From assembly GCA_035403085.1 (NCBI GenBank), contig DAONEM010000002.1, positions 62,001-126,000 of the forward strand: a stretch of DNA of 64,000 nt, written 5' to 3'. Position numbers and translations under genes: made by a program. This document shows positions 48,415 to 57,200 of this stretch, piece by piece. Every line of letters begins with the position of its first letter. The first letter of the stretch is position 1. Origin of the DNA: JAMOAD01 sp023621955. GTDB lineage: Bacteria > Acidobacteriota > Aminicenantia > JAMOAD01. The notes below the pieces were generated by a model. That model saw only the letters and a list, made by a program, of their open reading frames with translations. It made no database searches and was not told where the DNA came from.

Positions 48415-50122
48415 ACCGCTCTAAGACCGGGCAGATACAGGCGGACATAAAGAGTTCTTGAAACTTATCCAGCAACTCCCTCATAGGAAGTTCTCCGTCC
48501 AGAAGGAGGTCGATCTTCTCGGGGTTAAGCCGGAAAAGAATATCGTCCCCGACGGAGGTGACGTCCGCGGATTTGAGGATCATCTCCCACTGGTCCAGAG
48601 AGAGCGAGACAGGGAGGGAGAAGAGATCTTCGCCGAAGCGCCGGGGAGCGACATAGATAGGAGAGGTGGGGTTCTCTTCGCTGGGGAGGGGCCTCTTGGA
48701 AGCGGAGAGGTAGAAGCCTCTTTCCGAGAGCCCTAAGACCCTGGGCCCCGCTCCCAAGGGCAAGGCGTGGGGGGAGGAGCCGAACCCCATGGAGAAGAAG
48801 AGGGAAAAGAGCTTGGGGAAGATCTGGTCCGCTGGAGCGGACTCTTTCTCCAGGAGCCGGGGGAAGTCGGAGGCGACCTTCGAAGAGAGTTCGAGGAAGA
48901 AGCGGACATCCACGTAGGAGGGGTAGCATTTCCTCCACTCTTCGAGAAAGAGGGCCTTCAACTCCATGGAGCAGCAGGGGTGGCGGAGGAAGAAGTGAAA
49001 GAGCTTCTCCTCCTTCTCCTCGTCGCTGAGGCGGAAGAAACTTTCCCCCTTCTTGGAGAAGCGGAAGGTCCTTAAGATCGGATGGACGTCGAGAACCTTA
49101 TGGGCCTTCTGAAACTCCCAAAGCAGGTCGAAGTACTCCTCGGACCAGCCGTAGAGGTCCAGGAGACGTCTCAAGTCTTTGTAGTAGATCTTCTTCGTGG
49201 TGGTGGAGCGGACGTCCAGTCCCGTGATCGCCAGCAGGGCCGTCCGGAAATCTTTCAGAAAGGGGCGGGTATACTCTTGTTCGCCGCTTTTCGGGAAGAA
49301 GTAACGGCTGCGGAGGTCGGTGACGATCTGTTTCTCCCTCTCCCGGTAGCGGCGGAAGAGGGGCTCTTCGAATTCCGAAGGAACCGCGAGCTCTTCGACG
49401 AAGAGGCGGGCCCTGTCGGCGACGGGGATGAGAAGGCCCTTGAGGAGCAGGGAGTAGAGGGGGCTGTCCCCTTTGGCCTTCTGAAAGAGGTCCTTGACGT
49501 AGATCTTGTCCCGGTCGGTAACGTTGTTGAGGTTGGCCGAGAAGGTCTCCTTCCAGAAGGTGTCGCTTCTGCTGTAGTAGATGGCCTCTATGACCCTCTG
49601 CTCCTTGGGGGAGAGGGCCTCCTGAAGACGAGGGAGTGAACGGGTGATCACATGGTAGATCTTTCGACAGAGGTTGATCTTGTAGGGGAGGGAGTTCTGA
49701 ATGTTCAAACGTGTTCCGATCTGTTCGAGAACGCTCTCTTCGTACCCTTGCAAGGCGTAGAGCAGGGAGTAGCAGGAGGGGGAGAAGAAGTCAGAGACGA
49801 AGTAGTACTCGAAGGGGATGTAGATCTCGCAGTTCGCCTTGTTGGTGTAAAAGATGAGGCCCCTGTTGACCAGGAGGGGGAGAAGGGTCTTGTGCCTCTC
49901 CGGGCAAGGGCCCCTTCCGTGGTGGGGAAACATAGCTCGGAGCAGGTCTCTGAACTCTTCGATGTAGGTGCCGACCGTCTTTATGAGGTAGGCCTCGCTC
50001 CCGAGGACGTTGATGAGCTTTTTTTTGGCGATGAAGGCGCGGTTCTCTTCGATTCCGAGGTGCTTGGCCAGGCAGAGGCACTTATCGTCGGGAAGGCTTT
50101 CTATGATGTTTTCAATGAACAT
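48395..50122 (-). CDS. Unassigned 575-residue protein, possibly XPB/Ssl2-like helicase-associated
   Basis: No certain family. The N-terminus (LPDDKCLCLAKHLGI, then KKKLINVLGSEAYLI) resembles a SAP-like start. Winged-helix-like segments follow. The C-terminus (FSLPVSLSLDQWEMILKSAD, then DDILFRLNPEKIDLLLDG) resembles the 'helicase C3/XPB N-terminal' module found alone or with XPB helicases. No Walker A or DEAD box, no signal peptide. Many aromatic residues and charged helices. ATG 50122 has an AAGGGGGGG purine tract directly upstream. It is monocistronic, convergent with and overlapping the FakAB gene by 20 nt, and preceded by a strong promoter and a short upstream frame. A DNA/helicase accessory role is a tentative inference. 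Confidence 0.6.
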   Translation of the reverse strand: MFIENIIESLPDDKCLCLAKHLGIEENRAFIAKKKLINVLGSEAYLIKTVGTYIEEFRDLLRAMFPHHGRGPCPERHKTLLPLLVNRGLIFYTNKANCEIYIPFEYYFVSDFFSPSCYSLLYALQGYEESVLEQIGTRLNIQNSLPYKINLCRKIYHVITRSLPRLQEALSPKEQRVIEAIYYSRSDTFWKETFSANLNNVTDRDKIYVKDLFQKAKGDSPLYSLLLKGLLIPVADRARLFVEELAVPSEFEEPLFRRYREREKQIVTDLRSRYFFPKSGEQEYTRPFLKDFRTALLAITGLDVRSTTTKKIYYKDLRRLLDLYGWSEEYFDLLWEFQKAHKVLDVHPILRTFRFSKKGESFFRLSDEEKEEKLFHFFLRHPCCSMELKALFLEEWRKCYPSYVDVRFFLELSSKVASDFPRLLEKESAPADQIFPKLFSLFFSMGFGSSPHALPLGAGPRVLGLSERGFYLSASKRPLPSEENPTSPIYVAPRRFGEDLFSLPVSLSLDQWEMILKSADVTSVGDDILFRLNPEKIDLLLDGELPMRELLDKFQELFMSACICPVLERFSQQEA

Positions 50123-50183
50123 CGCCCCCCCTTGGGGAACTTCTCTTGTCCACCTGTGAGACTACTCGATCCGTCGTAGTCAT
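50112..50183 (-). CDS. Possible 23-codon leader peptide (upstream ORF)
   Basis: ATG 50183 stands 8 nt after a consensus TATAAT, as in the leaderless genes of this window. The frame reads MTTTDRVVSQ and ends GGDVH at a TGA (50114-50112) eight bases beyond the start codon of the 575-residue gene, in another frame. Its translation would end on top of that start and could couple or regulate it. Very short, so low confidence. Confidence 0.35.
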   Translation of the reverse strand: MTTTDRVVSQVDKRSSPRGGDVH

Positions 50184-50191
50184 CTTAATTC

Positions 50192-50220
50192 ATTATAGCC
50201 CACAAAAAGAGGCTCGTCAA
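50192..50220 (-). promoter_or_regulatory. Near-consensus promoter upstream of the 575-residue gene
   Basis: Minus-strand TTGACG (50220-50215), 17-nt spacer, TATAAT (50197-50192). Start expected near 50185. The AT-rich stretch 50221-50339 between this and the plus-strand promoter shows only a small GTCTC/GAGAC hairpin (50280-50294). Confidence 0.7.
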
Positions 50221-50339
50221 GTTTGAGGCAACTGCAGAAGTGCTTCAATAGAGGAGATAGCGAAGAGAAGCAAAGTTTGGTCTCTTTTTGAGACATTTTT
50301 TGACCTTTTTGTTTTCTCTTTTTAGAAAAACTTCCTCCG

Positions 50340-50369
50340 TTGTGTCCCGATTCGGAGATGGGGTACAAT
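50340..50369 (+). promoter_or_regulatory. Promoter of the ATP-grasp gene, leaderless
   Basis: TTGTGT (50340-50345), 18-nt spacer, TACAAT (50364-50369), then 7 nt to ATG 50377. The ATG at 50368 lies within the -10 and cannot be used. Confidence 0.5.
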
Positions 50370-50376
50370 GGAGAGG

Positions 50377-51438
50377 ATGAAGAGGGTCAACGTTCTCCTA
50401 ACAGCGGCATCAAGAAGAGTCGCCCTGGTCAGGGCCTTCAAGGAGCTGGAAAACCGGATGGAGTGGGCGGGACGGTGTATCGCCGTGGACTGCGAGCCCC
50501 TCTCTCCGGCGTTGTTCTTCGCCCACCGTTACCATCTGGTCCCCCCGATCTCCGATCCCGACTACAAGAGAGGGGTCCTGGACGTTATCCGGAGGGAGAG
50601 GATCTCCCTCCTGGTGCCGACCATGGACGAAGAGCTGATCCTCTGGGGTGAGAGTCGGGAAGAACTTGAAAGAGAGGGAGTCTACGTGGCCTGTTCCTCA
50701 GGCGACACCGCCCGAATCTGCAGGGACAAGGTTGCCACGGCCCGTTTCTTTCGGGAGAGGGGATTCCCCTTTCCTGAGACCTGGGAGGGGGAGTCTCTTC
50801 GAGGCCACGAGGGGGAGCTGCGCTATCCACTCTTCCTGAAGCCCCGCTGTGGAAGGGGGAGCGTGGACGCTTTTCGGATCAACACTCCCGAGGAACTCCG
50901 GTTCTACCTGCCCCGGGTGGAGGACCCTCTCGTCCAAGAGTACCTTGTAGGCAGGGAGTTCACCGTAGATCTGCTCTGCGACTTTCAAGGACGTTTGATG
51001 ACCATGGTCCCCCGGGAGAGACTCCTCGTTCGTGCGGGCGTCTCCGACCGGGGTCGGACGTTTCGAAACCCTGAGCTGGAAGGGCTTTGCGCGGAGGTTG
51101 CCAGGGCCTTGGAGATTCGTGGACCCGCAAACCTTCAGGGGTGTCTGGGGGAGAGAGGGATCAGCTTCTTCGAGGTGAACCCCCGCTTTTCTGGTGGGAT
51201 TCAGCTCTCCCTCGCGGCAGGCGCGGATCTTCCGGGAACCCTCGTCTCCCTCGCCGCGGGGGAGACGGTACGGCCCTCCCTCGGAGAGTTTCGAGAGGGG
51301 CTCTACATGACAAGCTATGCGGAGAGTCTCTTCCTTGAGGCTCGGGATGACCGCTTCGAACGGACTGGGGAATCTTCGCGGGGGCCAGCCTTTACCGTGG
51401 GAGGGGAGAGCCGGAACCCCCGCGAGAACCGTTCATAA
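50377..51438 (+). CDS. ATP-grasp family ligase (carbamoyl-phosphate-synthase-like)
   Basis: 353 residues. N-terminal Rossmann-like pre-ATP-grasp domain (MKRVNVLLTAASRRVALVRA; PTMDEELILWGE), then an ATP-grasp core with CRDKVATARFFRERGFP, YPLFLKPRCGRGSVDAF, VQEYLVGREFTVDLLCD, and the metal site GISFFEVNPRFSGGIQLS. Such enzymes form an amide or ester bond by acyl-phosphate; the substrate is not evident. The next gene is an SpsF-like cytidylyltransferase, a pairing seen in surface-sugar or modified-nucleotide gene groups. The last 30 residues are low-complexity and may be spurious extension. Confidence 0.82.
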   Translation: MKRVNVLLTAASRRVALVRAFKELENRMEWAGRCIAVDCEPLSPALFFAHRYHLVPPISDPDYKRGVLDVIRRERISLLVPTMDEELILWGESREELEREGVYVACSSGDTARICRDKVATARFFRERGFPFPETWEGESLRGHEGELRYPLFLKPRCGRGSVDAFRINTPEELRFYLPRVEDPLVQEYLVGREFTVDLLCDFQGRLMTMVPRERLLVRAGVSDRGRTFRNPELEGLCAEVARALEIRGPANLQGCLGERGISFFEVNPRFSGGIQLSLAAGADLPGTLVSLAAGETVRPSLGEFREGLYMTSYAESLFLEARDDRFERTGESSRGPAFTVGGESRNPRENRS

Positions 51439-51454
51439 GGGGAGGGGCGGGAAC

Positions 51455-51483
51455 TTTACTCCCTCCTTCTTCTCTTGTACAAT
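51455..51483 (+). promoter_or_regulatory. Promoter of the cytidylyltransferase-purN-murJG operon
   Basis: TTTACT (51455-51460), 17-nt spacer, TACAAT (51478-51483). Unlike most promoters here it leaves a long leader (about 124 nt) before GTG 51614. Confidence 0.5.
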
Positions 51484-51535
51484 GTCTTTTCCTCTTGTTC
51501 CTCTGTGGAAGCGGGGGAAGGGTTCAGAGAGTCGC

Positions 51536-51600
51536 TCGTTTCGTCAAGGGAGACGGCTTCTGCTTCTGGAAGAGGACGAATCCGAAAGGCCTCGAAACGA
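51536..51600 (+). promoter_or_regulatory. Folded 5' leader before the SpsF-like gene
   Basis: TCGTTTCG (51536-51543) pairs with CGAAACGA (51593-51600) and closes a 49-nt loop that contains a smaller CTTC/GAAG hairpin. The 3' strand of the stem directly abuts AGGAGGAGG, the ribosome site of GTG 51614, so folding could affect initiation. No known riboswitch pattern was recognised. Confidence 0.35.
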
Positions 51601-51613
51601 AGGAGGAGGTTGA

Positions 51614-52294
51614 GTGAAGGTACCCGTAATCTTGCAGGCTCGGATGGGGTCAAGCCGTCTTCCCGGAAAGTCGCTCCGGGAGATTGAGGGCAAGCCCCTC
51701 CTTCAGTGGGTGATCGAACGGTTGAGGCTCTCCCTTTCCGGAGAGGTCATTCTTGCGACGACCAGGAAGGGGGAGGACGATCCCTTGGCCTCTCTGGCCG
51801 AAAGGCTGGGAGTGCCCGTCTTCAGGGGGAGCGAAAGCGATGTTCTGAGCCGTTACTACCGGGTCTCACTCCTCTACCCGGCCCCCTATTATGTGAGGGC
51901 CACTGGGGATAACCCTCTGGTGGATCCTGGCTCCATCGACCGTCTCCTGAAGGTCATCGAGGGGGGAGGAATCGACTACGCCCTCGAGAAGGGCCTTCCC
52001 TACGGAGGAGCCACGGAGATCTTCACCCGGCAAGCCCTGCATCTCTGCTACCGTTTGGGAACCGCGCAGGATGAGAAAGAACATGTGACCCTCTTCATGA
52101 AGAGAACCCCGGAGCTCTTTAAGGCTCTCTACCCCGATGCACCGGAGGAGCTCCTCGCCCCCCTCCTCAGGCTCACCGTCGACACCGAAGAGGACCTCCT
52201 GCGGGTCCAGAGAATCTACAAGAGGTACCATGGCGAGAGGGGGGTCGAACTCCCCCGGGTCGTGGCCGACTACAGAGAGGGAGGGGAGATATGA
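51614..52294 (+). CDS. SpsF/NeuA-like cytidylyltransferase (nucleotidyl sugar transferase)
   Basis: 226 residues. N-terminus VPVILQARMGSSRLPGKSL is the SpsF-type NTP-binding loop, followed by ATTRKGEDDPLASLA, VFRGSESDVLSRYY and ATGDNPLVDPG. These enzymes activate acidic sugars, or related groups, as CMP derivatives for surface glycans or spore coat. GTG start with AGGAGGAGG. It is coupled to purN by ATGA. With the ATP-grasp gene upstream it may make a modified surface or lipid-linked sugar (inference). Confidence 0.87.
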   Translation: MKVPVILQARMGSSRLPGKSLREIEGKPLLQWVIERLRLSLSGEVILATTRKGEDDPLASLAERLGVPVFRGSESDVLSRYYRVSLLYPAPYYVRATGDNPLVDPGSIDRLLKVIEGGGIDYALEKGLPYGGATEIFTRQALHLCYRLGTAQDEKEHVTLFMKRTPELFKALYPDAPEELLAPLLRLTVDTEEDLLRVQRIYKRYHGERGVELPRVVADYREGGEI

Positions 52295-52908
52295 CGAGAG
52301 GGCTCATCGGTGTTCTTCTCTCCGGAAGGGGATCCAACTTCAAGGCTATCCTGGAAGGGTGCCGAAGGGGAGAGATTCCAGGGACCATCGGCATCGTCAT
52401 CTCCGATAACCCGAACGCCCAGGGGCTTGAGATCGCGCGCCAGGCCGGAATCCCGGCGGTGGCCCTTGATCCGGCCTTGAAACGCAAAGAGCGGAACGAA
52501 AGGATCGCCGAACTGCTGAGGGAGTGTGGTGTCGAACTCGTCTGCCTGGCTGGGTACATGAGGATTCTCGGGCCCGAGGTGGTCAACCTCTTCCCCGGAA
52601 GGGTTCTTAACGTTCATCCGGCCCTGCTCCCCGCATTTCCGGGTCTGGAGGCTCAGAGGCAGGCCTTGGAGTACGGAGTCCGCTTCGCCGGATGCACCGT
52701 TCACTTCGTGGATAACGAGTTGGATCACGGGCCCATCGTCCTCCAGGCGGTGGTGCCGGTGGAAGAGGGGGATACCGAGGAGACTCTTTCGGCTCGGATT
52801 CTGGAACAGGAACACCGGGTGTACCCCGAGGCGGTTCGCCTCTTTCTCCAGGGGCTCCTCTGTTTAGAGGGGCGGCGGGTCCGGATTCTCCCACCCCCTA
52901 GGGGTTGA
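52291..52908 (+). CDS. purN: Phosphoribosylglycinamide formyltransferase
   Basis: 205 residues. Third step of purine synthesis, using 10-formyl-THF (supplied by fhs) to formylate GAR. Motifs: GVLLSGRGSNFKAI at the N-terminus, VICLAGYMR-type VCLAGYMRILGPEVV, catalytic NVHPALLPAFPG (Asn, His), and VHFVDNELDHGPIVLQ (Asp). ATG overlaps the preceding stop (ATGA). No other pur gene is nearby. Confidence 0.96.
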   Translation: MTRGLIGVLLSGRGSNFKAILEGCRRGEIPGTIGIVISDNPNAQGLEIARQAGIPAVALDPALKRKERNERIAELLRECGVELVCLAGYMRILGPEVVNLFPGRVLNVHPALLPAFPGLEAQRQALEYGVRFAGCTVHFVDNELDHGPIVLQAVVPVEEGDTEETLSARILEQEHRVYPEAVRLFLQGLLCLEGRRVRILPPPRG

Positions 52909-52964
52909 AAAGAGAGGGGAAAAAAGGTAAAGAGAAGGTTATCCCCTTGGAGAGAGTGCCTTCT

Positions 52965-54155
52965 ATGGTTGCTGAAAAGAGAGAGAGTCTTGCCGGAAGC
53001 GGAACCGCGGGTTTTGCTTCGACAAAGAAGCCGAGAATTCTTTTTCTCGACCTTCTCAGAGGCTTGGCCATGGTTGTGATGATAGAGGTTCACATGGTGA
53101 ACAGCCTCCTCAACCCGGCCTATCGGGGAAGCTCATGGTTCCCGGTTCTCGACTTCGTTAACGGGCTTGTCGCCCCGACCTTCCTCTTCGTTTCCGGGGC
53201 GGTGTTCGCCTTTGTCTCCGAACGGAAGAGACCCTCTTTCCTCAACTTTGGGCCGGAGTTTTGGAAACAGGTCACAAGGATCGTCTTTATCCTCTTCCTC
53301 GGGTATACGCTCAGGCTTCCTTACTTCTCCTGGAGGAACCTCTCCCGGGCCAGGCCGGAGAGGCTGGCCCAGCTCTGGAGAGTCGACGTCCTCCAGTGCA
53401 TAGCCGTTGGGCTGACCCTTCTCTTCCTCCTCTGCCTACTCTTGCGTAGCGGCCGAAACTACCGGAGGGCGCTGGCCGTTCTGGGTTTCATGACCCTCCT
53501 CATCTCGCCTTGGGCCTGGAGCGTGAACGGCCCATACCTTCTTCCACTCCCTTTGGCGGGGTACCTTAACCCCCAGAGAGGTTCCCTCTTCCCCCTCTTC
53601 CCTTGGATGGCCTTCATGTTCTTCGGGGGACTCTTCGGTGCCCTCCTCGGTGAGGCGAGAAGGGAGGAGAGGGAGGAGGAGTTCTTCAAGAGGCTCTTGT
53701 TCCTCTCGGGAGGGTTGATCCTTGTGGGAGGCCTTTTCATGCGCCCTTTCCTCAACCCTCAGCCGCTCTTCGCCCCCTCCCGGCCCAACTACTTCTTCTT
53801 TCTCCTCAGGTTGGGCCTGGTGCTTCTTCTGGCGGCCTCCTGCTGGCTCTTTGAGAGAAAGAGGGGCCTCAACTCCCGTTCCCTTCTGATGGCGGCAAGC
53901 GCGGAGTCGCTGACGGTCTACTACTTTCACATCCAGCTGATGAACCGGAAGCTCCTGATGGGGCGAAGTCTTGTTTCGAGAATGAAACATACCACTCCCC
54001 CTCTCACCCTTGCTCTCCTGACCCTCCTCTTGATCGGGATTATGCTTCTCTGGGCCTTTCTCTGGAACAGGTACAAGGAGAGGGATCCCCGAAAGGCCCT
54101 CTTGACGGCGCGAGGGGTCATGGTTCTGGCCGCACTTGTCTTCTTTTTCGGGTAA
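52965..54155 (+). CDS. DUF1624/HGSNAT-like membrane acyltransferase
   Basis: 396 residues from ATG 52965 (GGAGAG upstream); a TTG at 52905 overlapping the purN stop would add 20 residues. About ten transmembrane helices. LFLDLLRGLAMVVMIEVHMVNSLL at the start includes the family Asp-Arg-(G) and His residues; FLFVSGAVFAF and RVDVLQCIAVGL follow. C-terminal SLTVYYFHIQLM is also typical. Relatives acetylate sugars across a membrane (HGSNAT). It may modify a cell-wall or surface sugar, which suits its place just before the MurJ-MurG fusion, but this is inference. Confidence 0.82.
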   Translation: MVAEKRESLAGSGTAGFASTKKPRILFLDLLRGLAMVVMIEVHMVNSLLNPAYRGSSWFPVLDFVNGLVAPTFLFVSGAVFAFVSERKRPSFLNFGPEFWKQVTRIVFILFLGYTLRLPYFSWRNLSRARPERLAQLWRVDVLQCIAVGLTLLFLLCLLLRSGRNYRRALAVLGFMTLLISPWAWSVNGPYLLPLPLAGYLNPQRGSLFPLFPWMAFMFFGGLFGALLGEARREEREEEFFKRLLFLSGGLILVGGLFMRPFLNPQPLFAPSRPNYFFFLLRLGLVLLLAASCWLFERKRGLNSRSLLMAASAESLTVYYFHIQLMNRKLLMGRSLVSRMKHTTPPLTLALLTLLLIGIMLLWAFLWNRYKERDPRKALLTARGVMVLAALVFFFG

Positions 54156-54203
54156 GCCCCCTCTCCCTGGGTATGGTAAACTATAGTCACATCCGATAAG
54201 AGA

Positions 54204-57200
54204 ATGGAAAAATCGAAGAACCGTATCCTCCGTGAGGGAGCCGTCATTGCCGTCGGCACCTTGATCACCCGGGCCCTGGGGTTTATCAGGGAGATTCTCG
54301 CGGCCTTCTACTTCGGGAGCGGGGCAGTCTACGACGCGTTCGTCGTCGCTTTCGCCGTTCCCAACCTCTTCCGGGGAATCGCCGGAGAGGAGATGTTCGA
54401 GAGGGCCTTTCTCCCTCCCTTCAAGAGGATGAGGGGAGAGGGGAGGTCCGAGACGGCCCGGCGGTTTCTCTTCTCCATACTTGTCATCTCGACGGTGGTC
54501 GTCCTTCTCTTTACCCTTCTGGCCTTTCTTTTCGCCCCCTCGCTGGTCCACTTCCTCGCTCCCGGAATGAAGGGGGAGACCTTTCTACAGGCCCTTCGAC
54601 TCTCCAAGGTTCTTCTTCCCTTCCTGCTTCTCATTAGCCTGGCCTCTCTGGCCGGGGCCCTTCTGCTCTTCTCCGGCCGGAGTCTCCTTTACGGGCTGGC
54701 CCCGGGAGTCGCCAACGGGGCGCTCATCCTCTACGTTTTTCTCTTCCAGAGGAGTCAGGGGATCCTCTCCATGGCGGTAGCCGAGCTTCTGGGTGCCCTG
54801 GCATCCCTTCTTTTCATGGTCCCGGCGGTCATGAAGATTCTGAGGGAGCTCAAACGGGAGGGAGGAGGGGGGAGAGAACCTTCCCGGGCGGTCACCCGTT
54901 CTTTTCGGGAGGGTGGTCATATCTTCTGCTCCTCTCTGATCAACAAAGGTGTAGAGGTTGTCGACCGGGTCGTTGCCTCCCTGATCGGGACCGGAGCGAT
55001 CTCCTCCCTTTGGTATAGCTTCAGGATCACCCAGCTTCCCTTGGCGATTCTCTCCCTCTCCCTGACCAGGGGGATCGCCCCTCAACTCTCTCAGATGAAG
55101 GGCGAGAAGAACAGGAAGGGGTTCAGGGAGTTGGTCCAATACGGCTTTGATCTGAACCTTTTCGCCATGGTTCCTACTACCATCTTCTTCCTCGTCTTCG
55201 CCCCGGACATCGTCGCCCTCTTCTACCGTCGGGGAGCCTTCGGGCAGAGAGACGTTCAGGAGACCGCCCTCGCCTTTTTCTTCTACGCCTTCGCCCTTCT
55301 CCCCCTGGGCATCGTGACCTTCCTTGGGCGTGTCTATTCGGCCCTGGAGGACAATAAACTCCCCCTCATGGCGGCTCTGGTCGGAGGCGGCGTCAACGTC
55401 GCCTGTAAGGTGCTCCTCTACAAGACTCCCCTTCGGCAAGGGGGGAACGCCCTGGCGACCGCCATCGGTTTCTTCCTCAGCGCCTCGATTCTTCTCATCG
55501 CCCTGAAGAGGTACAGGATGCCCCTCAACGGCAGAAATGTTCTCCGCTCCTTGGGCCGTCTCACCGTGGCCCTCTCACTCTTCCTCCCCGTTCTCCTTCT
55601 CGGTCGACTCCTGATCTCTCCGAAGGCTCCCTTCCTCACCCTGGCTCTCCGGCTTGGAGTGACCGCCTTCGCGGCCTTCGGGCTCTACGGCCTGCTGGTT
55701 TATGGCTTTCTCCGTGACCGTTCTCCGGGTCCACGCAGGGTGGTCTTGACCGGCGGAGGGACCGGAGGCCATGTCTACCCGTCTCTGGCGCTCTGGACTC
55801 TCCTCAAGGAGAGAGGACTCGCCCAGGAGGCCCTCTTCCTGGGTATTCCCGGCCGTGCGGAGGAGGCCATCGTCCCCAGAAGCGGTGTCCCTCTCAAGTT
55901 CATTCGCTCGGCGCCTCTGGCTTCTGGCTCCCCCCTCCAAAAGATCGGTTCCCTCTTCGTGATCCTTCAGGGGACGCTTCTCTCCCTGGTGCACATCTGG
56001 AGGTTCAAGCCCCATATGGTGGTGGCCACGGGGGGCTACGTCTCCGCTCCGGTGATCTTCGCCGCCGCCCTCCTCCGTCCTGTCCTGAAGTTGAAGATCA
56101 TCGTCGAGGAGCAGAACCTTGTCCCGGGACTTCTCAACAACCTTGCCTCTCTGGTGGCCGACCTCCTTCTGGTCAACTTCAAGGAGACCGCCTACTTCCT
56201 CTGGAGCAACCGGTGTGTCTACGCCGGTTACCCTGTTCGGCCCGAGTACGGTCGTGGGGAGAGCCGACGGGAGGCGCGGGCAAAGTTGGGGATACCGGAG
56301 GAGGCCTTCTTGGTCCTCGTCTCCGGCGGTTCTTTAGGGGCCAGGACGATCAACCGCAGGGTCGCCTCCTCCCTTCCCTCCCTGAGCGGCTATGGGAACC
56401 TCCGTATCGTCCACTCTACAGGGTTGAAAGAGGATGAGTACTACTCGGCCTTCTCCGATACCCTGGCGCAAATCCCCCCCAGCCCTCTCTACAGGCGTGG
56501 GAGAGAGGAGGGTTCCCTGGAGAGGGTGGATGGAGAGCCCTTTTACCAGGCCAAACCCTACCTTCACGATATCATCGACTACCAGAGGGCGGCGGATCTG
56601 GTGATCAGCCGCGCCGGTGCTGGGAGTCTAGCGGAGATCACCGCCCTTGGGAGGGCCGCGATCCTCGTTCCCAAGAGGGGATTGCCGGGAAACCATCAGG
56701 AGCTGAACGCCATTGCCGTCGGCGAACAGGACGGCGCCGAGGTTCTCTTCGAGAGGAGGGACCCGTTGACCGGGGAAGAGTACCTGGAGGAGGGGGAGTT
56801 CCTCCGCCTCGTCGATCTGCTCTACGGGGACGGGGAGAGGAGGAAGAGGCTTGAGGAGGGCGCGGGAAGGTTGTTCTACCGTCAAGCCTCCGAGACGATC
56901 GCCTCCGTGGTCGGAAGGGTTCTGGAGGAGCGATCGGTTTCCACCATCGAAGAGTCGGTGGAGCCGAACTTCGTCAAGTTCCAGCGGCAGTTCGACAGCC
57001 TCATTCTCTACTTGGACAGGATCTTTGCCTCCAAGGGGAAGGAGAACCTCTACTGCCGCTTCTACAACATCCAAGTGGAGGAGGCTCTCAGGAGCGACAG
57101 GTTCGAAAGGCTGAACAACGGGATCAAACTCGCGGGGGCCCTGAGGAGGGAAGACCTTTTCCCGGTTCTCTACGAGAACTACTCCCGGTACAGCGGCTTT

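Noticed and set aside
50221..50339. GTCTC-TTTTT-GAGAC followed by T-run as a terminator
   Set aside because: Only 5 bp of stem and no plus-strand gene upstream that would need it.
55700..55760. MurJ-MurG fusion as a scaffold artefact
   Set aside because: The junction has no N, is kilobases from the gaps and reads through in frame with a natural short linker; still worth long-read confirmation.
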